From positions 1-64,000 of the forward strand of contig NZ_AKJE01000058.1 of the NCBI RefSeq assembly GCF_000282495.1: a DNA stretch of 64,000 nucleotides, read 5' to 3'. The position numbers were made by a program, and so were the translations under genes. Below the pieces are notes generated by a model, which was not told the origin of the DNA, ran no database searches, and was given only the letters and a program-made list of their open reading frames with translations. Below are positions 58,948 through 64,000 of the stretch, piece by piece (within the stretch, counting starts at the first letter, position 1; every line of letters begins with the position of its first letter). This DNA comes from Pseudomonas sp. GM79 (GTDB lineage: Bacteria > Pseudomonadota > Gammaproteobacteria > Pseudomonadales > Pseudomonadaceae).

Positions 58948-61188
58948 ATGAGCTTCGGCGCCGATGAAGAGATCCTTCAGGATTTCCTGGTTGAGGCCGG
59001 CGAGATTCTAGAGCAACTGTCCGAACAGCTGGTCGAGCTTGAAAGCCGACCGGATGATGCGGATTTGCTCAATGCAATTTTTCGCGGTTTTCACACTGTA
59101 AAAGGGGGCGCCGGCTTCCTCCAGCTCAACGAGTTGGTGGAGTGCTGTCACATCGCCGAGAACGTGTTCGACATCCTGCGCAAGGGTGAACGACGCGTCG
59201 ACTCGGAACTGATGGACGTGGTTCTCGAAGCACTGGACGCGGTGAACGGCATGTTCAGCGAAGTCCGCGAACGTAGCCCAATTACGGCTGCCACGCCTGA
59301 GTTGCTTGCAGCGTTGGCCCGTCTGGCCGAGCCGCAAACCGCCGATGAGTCGGCACCAGTCGCCGAGGTGGTGGAAGAGCCTGCCGCTGAAGAATCGGGC
59401 GACATCACGGATAACGAATTCGAACAACTGCTGGACTCGCTGAATGCCGTCAAGGCTCAAGCCGAGGCTCCAGCGGCTGCGCCAGTGCCGACCAGCGATG
59501 CCTCGGCCAGCGACGAAATCACCGATGCCGAGTTCGAGTCGTTGCTCGATCAATTGCACGGCAAAGGCCAGTTCGCCGTCGATGCAGTAGTCGCGGCGCC
59601 CGCCGCACCGGCGGCCCCGAAAGCGGCAGGCGACAGCTCCGATATTACCGACGACGAGTTCGAAGCACTGCTCGACCAGTTGCACGGCAAGGGTAACTTT
59701 GCGGTCGATGCATTGGAGTCGGCGATTGCTTCGGCTCCGGCCCCGGCTGCGCCAACCGCTAAAGCGGCCGGCGACGATCTGATCTCCGATCACGAGTTCG
59801 AATCGCTGCTCGACGAATTGCATGGCAAGGGCAAGTTCACCGAGGTGGGCACTGGCGCAGTGGTTTCTGCTCCTGTCGCCAAGGCGCCAGCACCGGTTGC
59901 GAAACCTGTGGCCAGAGCGCCCGAGCCCAAAGCCGAAGCGCCGAAACCGGCCGCCGCTGCTGCACCGGCACCTGCTCGTGCCCCGGCCGCACCGCCACCG
60001 GAAAAACCGGCCAGCGAAGCCGAGACCACCGTGCGGGTCGATACCGCGCGTCTCGACGAGATCATGAACATGGTCGGCGAGCTGGTACTGGTGCGTAACC
60101 GCCTGGTCCGCCTGGGCCTCAACAGCGGCGACGAAGCCATGTCCAAGGCCGTGTCGAACCTCGACGTGGTCACGGCCGACCTGCAAACCGCGGTCATGAA
60201 GACCCGGATGCAGCCGATCAAGAAAGTCTTCGGGCGCTTCCCGCGTCTGGTTCGCGACCTGGCTCGCCAGCTCAAGAAAGAGATCAACCTGGAGCTGGTC
60301 GGCGAAGAAACCGACCTCGACAAGAACCTCGTCGAGGCCCTGGCCGACCCGCTGGTCCACTTGGTGCGCAACTCGGTCGACCACGGTATTGAAGAGCCGG
60401 CTGAGCGCGAAGCGATGGGCAAGCCTCGCAGCGGCAAGGTGATTCTGTCCGCGGAACAGGAAGGCGACCATATCCTGCTGTCCATCTCCGATGATGGTAA
60501 AGGCATGGACGCGGATGTTCTGCGCGGTATCGCCGTGAAGAAAGGTCTGATGGACAAGGATGCGGCGGACCGTCTCAGCGAGACCGATTGCTTCAACCTG
60601 ATCTTCGCTCCGGGGTTCTCGACCAAGACCGAGATTTCCGACGTCTCCGGGCGCGGCGTGGGCATGGACGTGGTGAAAACCAAGATCGCCCAGCTCAATG
60701 GCACCATCAATATCTACTCGACCAAGGGCAAGGGCTCGAAGATCGTCATCAAGGTCCCGTTGACCCTGGCGATCATGCCGACGCTGATGGTCATGCTCGG
60801 CAACCAGGCGTTCGCGTTCCCGCTGGTGAACGTCAACGAGATCTTCCACCTCGACCTGTCGCGCACCAACGTGGTGGACGGCCAGGAAGTGGTGATCGTG
60901 CGGGACAAGGCGCTGCCGCTGTTTTACCTCAAGCGCTGGCTGGTCAGCTCCGCCGCTCACGAAGAGCAGCGCGAAGGCCATGTGGTGATCCTTTCGGTGG
61001 GCACTCAGCGGATCGGCTTCGTCGTCGATCAACTGGTGGGCCAGGAAGAAGTGGTCATCAAGCCATTGGGCAAAATGCTCCAGGGAACCCCGGGCATGTC
61101 CGGCGCCACCATTACGGGTGACGGCCGCATTGCACTGATTCTCGATGTTCCGAGCATGCTCAAGCGTTACGCCGCACGGCGTATTTGA
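58948..61188 (+). CDS. cheA: Chemotaxis histidine kinase CheA
   Basis: CheA phosphorylates CheY and CheB under control of chemoreceptors. The 746-residue protein has an Hpt domain with phosphorylated His49 (FRGFHTVKGGAGFLQL), a long Ala/Pro-rich linker (about 110-360), the P3 dimer domain (TARLDEIMNMVGELVLVRNRL), the P4 kinase domain (DPLVHLVRNSVDHGIE, ISDDGKGMD, GRGVGMDVVKT) and the C-terminal CheW-like P5 domain. The linker contains four copies of an acidic motif near residues 152, 190, 232 and 278 (ITDxEFExLLDxLHGKG). ATG 58948 has TAGGAG upstream at moderate distance. Confidence 0.97.
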   Translation: MSFGADEEILQDFLVEAGEILEQLSEQLVELESRPDDADLLNAIFRGFHTVKGGAGFLQLNELVECCHIAENVFDILRKGERRVDSELMDVVLEALDAVNGMFSEVRERSPITAATPELLAALARLAEPQTADESAPVAEVVEEPAAEESGDITDNEFEQLLDSLNAVKAQAEAPAAAPVPTSDASASDEITDAEFESLLDQLHGKGQFAVDAVVAAPAAPAAPKAAGDSSDITDDEFEALLDQLHGKGNFAVDALESAIASAPAPAAPTAKAAGDDLISDHEFESLLDELHGKGKFTEVGTGAVVSAPVAKAPAPVAKPVARAPEPKAEAPKPAAAAAPAPARAPAAPPPEKPASEAETTVRVDTARLDEIMNMVGELVLVRNRLVRLGLNSGDEAMSKAVSNLDVVTADLQTAVMKTRMQPIKKVFGRFPRLVRDLARQLKKEINLELVGEETDLDKNLVEALADPLVHLVRNSVDHGIEEPAEREAMGKPRSGKVILSAEQEGDHILLSISDDGKGMDADVLRGIAVKKGLMDKDAADRLSETDCFNLIFAPGFSTKTEISDVSGRGVGMDVVKTKIAQLNGTINIYSTKGKGSKIVIKVPLTLAIMPTLMVMLGNQAFAFPLVNVNEIFHLDLSRTNVVDGQEVVIVRDKALPLFYLKRWLVSSAAHEEQREGHVVILSVGTQRIGFVVDQLVGQEEVVIKPLGKMLQGTPGMSGATITGDGRIALILDVPSMLKRYAARRI

Positions 61189-61237
61189 TTCTGGGGGAGC
61201 GGGGCGACTGAGCCTCGCCCCGTCTAACGGAGTGTTT

Positions 61238-62371
61238 ATGGCAGTCAAAGTCCTGGTGGTGGACGATTCGGGGTTTTTCCGCCGCCGCGTCTCGGAAATT
61301 CTTTCAGCGGATTCCAATATCCAGGTCGTCGGTACGGCGACCAACGGCAAAGAGGCGATCGATCAGGCACTGGCGCTCAAGCCAGACGTGATCACCATGG
61401 ACTACGAGATGCCGATGATGGATGGCATCACGGCAGTGCGGCACATCATGCAGCGCTGCCCGACCCCGGTGTTGATGTTCTCCTCGCTGACTCACGAAGG
61501 CGCACGGGTCACCCTCGATGCGCTGGACGCTGGCGCGGTGGATTTCCTGCCGAAAAATTTTGAAGACATCTCGCGTAACCCGGAGAAGGTCAAGCAACTG
61601 CTGTGCGAGAAGATTCTCAGTATCTCGCGCAGTAACCGTCGTGTCGGCGCCTACAGTGCCCCGGCTCCAGTGGCCGCACCAGCCCCGACGCCTGCGCCTT
61701 CGAGCGTCAGCAGCTACGGCAGCAGCAGTGCGCCTGCGCGTCTGGCCCCGGCACCGATTCCGGCTCGCAGCCATGCAGCGACGCCGGCGTCGCCAGCGCC
61801 GAAACGCAAAGCCTACAAACTGGTCGCCATCGGCACCTCCACCGGTGGCCCGGTTGCCCTGCAACGGGTACTGACGCAGTTGCCGGCCAGCTTCCCGGCA
61901 CCGATCGTATTGATCCAGCACATGCCGGCAGCCTTCACCAAGGCCTTCGCCGAGCGTCTGGACAAGCTGTGCCGCATCAGCGTCAAGGAAGCCGAGGATG
62001 GCGACATCCTGCGTCCGGGCCTGGCGCTGCTGGCGCCGGGTGGCAAGCAGATGATGATCGACGGCCGTGGTGCGGTGAAAATCCTGCCGGGCGATGAACG
62101 TCTGAACTACAAGCCTTGCGTAGACATCACCTTCGGTTCCGCGGCCAAATCCTACGGCGACAAAGTTCTGGCGGTGGTACTCACCGGCATGGGCGCCGAC
62201 GGTCGCGAAGGCGCGCGTCTGCTCAAGCAGGGCGGCAGTGCGATCTGGGCTCAGGATGAAGCCAGCTGCGTGATCTACGGCATGCCAATGGCGATCGTCA
62301 AAGCCGAGCTCGCGGACGCGGTGTACAGCCTGGACGATATCGGCCGTCACCTGGTCGAGGCGTGTCTCTGA
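61238..62371 (+). CDS. cheB: Chemotaxis protein-glutamate methylesterase CheB
   Basis: CheB demethylates chemoreceptors for adaptation. The 377-residue protein has a receiver domain with phospho-acceptor Asp55 (VITMDYEMPMMDG), an Ala/Pro/Ser-rich linker (about 140-190) and the esterase domain with the catalytic Ser in IGTSTGGPVALQ, His in IQHMPAAFT and Asp in TGMGADGREGARLL. ATG 61238 fits the family start; the frame is open upstream to 61145. Its stop overlaps the motC start. Confidence 0.96.
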   Translation: MAVKVLVVDDSGFFRRRVSEILSADSNIQVVGTATNGKEAIDQALALKPDVITMDYEMPMMDGITAVRHIMQRCPTPVLMFSSLTHEGARVTLDALDAGAVDFLPKNFEDISRNPEKVKQLLCEKILSISRSNRRVGAYSAPAPVAAPAPTPAPSSVSSYGSSSAPARLAPAPIPARSHAATPASPAPKRKAYKLVAIGTSTGGPVALQRVLTQLPASFPAPIVLIQHMPAAFTKAFAERLDKLCRISVKEAEDGDILRPGLALLAPGGKQMMIDGRGAVKILPGDERLNYKPCVDITFGSAAKSYGDKVLAVVLTGMGADGREGARLLKQGGSAIWAQDEASCVIYGMPMAIVKAELADAVYSLDDIGRHLVEACL

Positions 62372-63111
62372 TGGATGTACTCAGCCTTATCGGGATCATC
62401 ATGGCGTTTGTCGCCATCATTGGCGGCAACTACCTTGAAGGCGGTCACCTCGGCGCGTTGGCCAACGGCCCGGCAGCGTTGATCGTACTCGGCGGGACCG
62501 TTGGCGCAGCGCTGCTGCAATCACCGATGAGCGCCTTCAAGCGCGCCATGCAGATTCTCGCCTGGATTCTGTTTCCACCGCGTGTGGATCTGGCCGGCGG
62601 CATCGATCGCGTCGTGAACTGGAGCCTGACTGCCCGCAAGGAAGGTTTGCTCGGTCTGGAAGGGGTGGCCGACGCCGAACCTGACAGCTACTCGCGCAAA
62701 GGCCTGCAACTGCTGGTGGACGGTGCCGAGCCGGAAGCGATTCGCAGCATTCTGGAAGTGGATTTCTACACCCAGGAAAGCCGTGACATCGAAGCCGCCA
62801 AAGTTTTTGAAAGCATGGGCGGCTACGCGCCGACCATCGGCATCATCGGTGCGGTAATGGGCCTGATCCATGTCATGGGCAACCTGGCCGATCCATCGCA
62901 GCTGGGCAGCGGCATTGCCGTCGCCTTTGTCGCCACCATCTATGGCGTGGCCAGTGCCAACCTGATATTGCTGCCGGTTGCCGCCAAGCTCAAGTCCATC
63001 GCGTTGCGGCAGTCGCGTTATCGCGAGATGTTGCTGGAAGGGATTCTGTCGATCGCCGAAGGTGAAAACCCTCGCTCCATCGAGTTGAAGCTTCAGGGCT
63101 TCATGGATTAA
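62371..63111 (+). CDS. motC: Flagellar stator protein MotC (MotA family)
   Basis: MotC is the MotA-like half of the second Pseudomonas stator, a proton channel driving rotation. The 246-residue protein has four membrane segments (for example LIGIIMAFVAIIGGNYLEGG and PTIGIIGAVMGLIHVMGNL) and the cytoplasmic loop between the second and third. ATG 62371 shares its A with the cheB stop (TGATG). GTG 62362 is an in-frame alternative three codons earlier. Placement after cheB together with motD separates it from motA. Confidence 0.94.
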   Translation: MDVLSLIGIIMAFVAIIGGNYLEGGHLGALANGPAALIVLGGTVGAALLQSPMSAFKRAMQILAWILFPPRVDLAGGIDRVVNWSLTARKEGLLGLEGVADAEPDSYSRKGLQLLVDGAEPEAIRSILEVDFYTQESRDIEAAKVFESMGGYAPTIGIIGAVMGLIHVMGNLADPSQLGSGIAVAFVATIYGVASANLILLPVAAKLKSIALRQSRYREMLLEGILSIAEGENPRSIELKLQGFMD

Positions 63112-63123
63112 GGGAATAACCTC

Positions 63124-64000
63124 ATGGCTCGTCGTCGGCAACCTGAAGAACACGTAAACCATGAACGCTGGCTCGTTTCCTACGCCGACTTCATTACGTT
63201 GCTGTTCGCTTTCTTCGTGGTGATGTACTCGATTTCTTCGATCAACGAAGGCAAGTACAAGGTCATTTCCGAGGCGCTGATCGGGGTGTTTACCGATTCC
63301 GATCGCGCCCTCAAGCCGATCCCGATTGGTGACGAGCGACCGAAGACCGTGACCCCGGCCAAGCCGCTGGTCAAGGACAGCGAACAGATTGACGCTGGCA
63401 TCGCCCAGGCTGCCAACGATCCGCTCAAAAGCATTGCCGATGACATCAGCGCGGCGTTCGGCGACTTGATCAGTTCCAACCAGATGACCGTGCGCGGCAA
63501 TGAGTTGTGGGTCGAGATCGAGCTCAATTCCAGCCTGTTGTTCGGCAGCGGCGATGCAATGCCCAGCGACATCGCCTTCAACATTATCGATAAGGTCGCC
63601 GCGATCCTGAGGCCGTTCGACAACCCGATCCACGTCGAAGGTTTTACCGACGATCAGCCGATTCGCACCGCGCAATACCCGACCAACTGGGAACTGTCCT
63701 CGGCCCGTTCGGCAAGCATCGTGCGCATGCTGGCGATGCAGGGTGTGAACCCCGGTCGTCTGGCGTCGGTGGGTTACGGTGAGTTCCAGCCGGTGGCCAA
63801 TAACGCCACCGCCGAAGGCCGGGCGCGCAACCGTCGGGTGGTGTTGGTGGTTTCACGAAATCTCGATGTACGCCGCAGCCTCACGGGTACCGGAACGGCT
63901 CATGCACAACCGGATGCCGCGTTGAAGCGGGCTGGCACACAAACTGCACCGGCTCCGGTCAAGTCGCCGGGACGAGAGAGCGCCGTCAATTCTCCGTCAC
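63124..64000 (+). CDS. motD: Flagellar stator protein MotD (MotB family), 5' part
   Basis: MotD is the MotB-like partner of MotC that anchors the stator to peptidoglycan. The frame runs from ATG 63124 to the window edge without a stop (292 codons seen). It has a short basic N-terminus, one membrane helix with the proton-binding Asp22 in SYADFITLLFAFFVVMYSIS, and the OmpA-like peptidoglycan-binding domain (about 120-245: IHVEGFTDDQPI, WELSSARSASIVRML, GYGEFQPVANNATAEGRARNRR). After this follows a low-complexity tail. The 3' end lies outside the window. Confidence 0.95.
   Translation, partial: MARRRQPEEHVNHERWLVSYADFITLLFAFFVVMYSISSINEGKYKVISEALIGVFTDSDRALKPIPIGDERPKTVTPAKPLVKDSEQIDAGIAQAANDPLKSIADDISAAFGDLISSNQMTVRGNELWVEIELNSSLLFGSGDAMPSDIAFNIIDKVAAILRPFDNPIHVEGFTDDQPIRTAQYPTNWELSSARSASIVRMLAMQGVNPGRLASVGYGEFQPVANNATAEGRARNRRVVLVVSRNLDVRRSLTGTGTAHAQPDAALKRAGTQTAPAPVKSPGRESAVNSPS

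Noticed and set aside
1..64000. tRNA or rRNA genes, insertion sequences, prophage or CRISPR arrays
   Set aside because: No cloverleaf-like CCA-ended segments, transposase or integrase frames, or regularly spaced repeats were seen. The glycosylation island shows no flanking direct repeats or mobility genes, so recent transfer cannot be argued from its edges.

Overview
The window is a continuous flagellar and chemotaxis cluster from a fluorescent-group Pseudomonas. Gene order (flgHIJKL, glycosylation genes, fliC-flaG-fliD-fliST, fleQ-fleSR, fliEFGHIJ, hsbA-hsbR-hptB, fliK, fliLMNOPQR-flhB, flhA-flhF-fleN-fliA, cheYZAB, motCD), the Pseudomonas-type regulators FleQ/FleS/FleR/FleN and the REP-like palindromes between operons all point to this genus. 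Species is not decidable from the sequence alone. All recognised genes are on the + strand; flgH is cut at the left edge and motD at the right edge.

Region 1 (1-6686) holds the rod, ring and hook-filament junction genes flgH' to flgL. Region 2 (6781-28153) is an accessory island of about 21 kb between flgL and fliC. It encodes two very large multidomain glycosyltransferases, a CDP-glucose-derived deoxysugar pathway (cytidylyltransferase, 4,6-dehydratase, epimerase, C-methyltransferase, ketoreductase, a second methyltransferase, a CmcI-like protein), a complete pseudaminic acid pathway (pseB, pseC, pseF, a pseG-pseH fusion, pseI), a ketoacyl-ACP synthase III homologue, a Maf-type flagellin glycosyltransferase and a small unknown protein. 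Together they most likely make and attach two kinds of sugar to flagellin.

Region 3 (28300-32037) has flagellin, FlaG, the cap FliD and the chaperones FliS and FliT-like. Region 4 (32210-36410) has the master regulator FleQ and the FleS/FleR two-component system. Region 5 (36611-52156) holds the basal body, C-ring and export genes, interrupted by the HptB/HsbR/HsbA signalling module. Region 6 (52303-57533) holds the export gate FlhA, the polar placement and number regulators FlhF and FleN, and sigma-28 FliA. Region 7 (57690-64000) holds the chemotaxis proteins CheY, CheZ, CheA, CheB and the stator pair MotC/MotD.

Promoter motifs read from the sequence outline the transcriptional hierarchy. 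Matches to the sigma-54 -24/-12 consensus with the exact 10-base GG-to-GC spacing precede fleS, fliE, fliK, fliL, flhA and, notably, the first deoxysugar gene of the glycosylation island; a variant precedes fliD. Sigma-28 motifs precede fliC and fliS, and a weaker one precedes cheY. Intrinsic terminators follow the first large glycosyltransferase, the ketoacyl synthase gene, fliC and fliD. No tRNA, rRNA, insertion sequence or CRISPR array was seen, and no gap between genes exceeds 300 bases.
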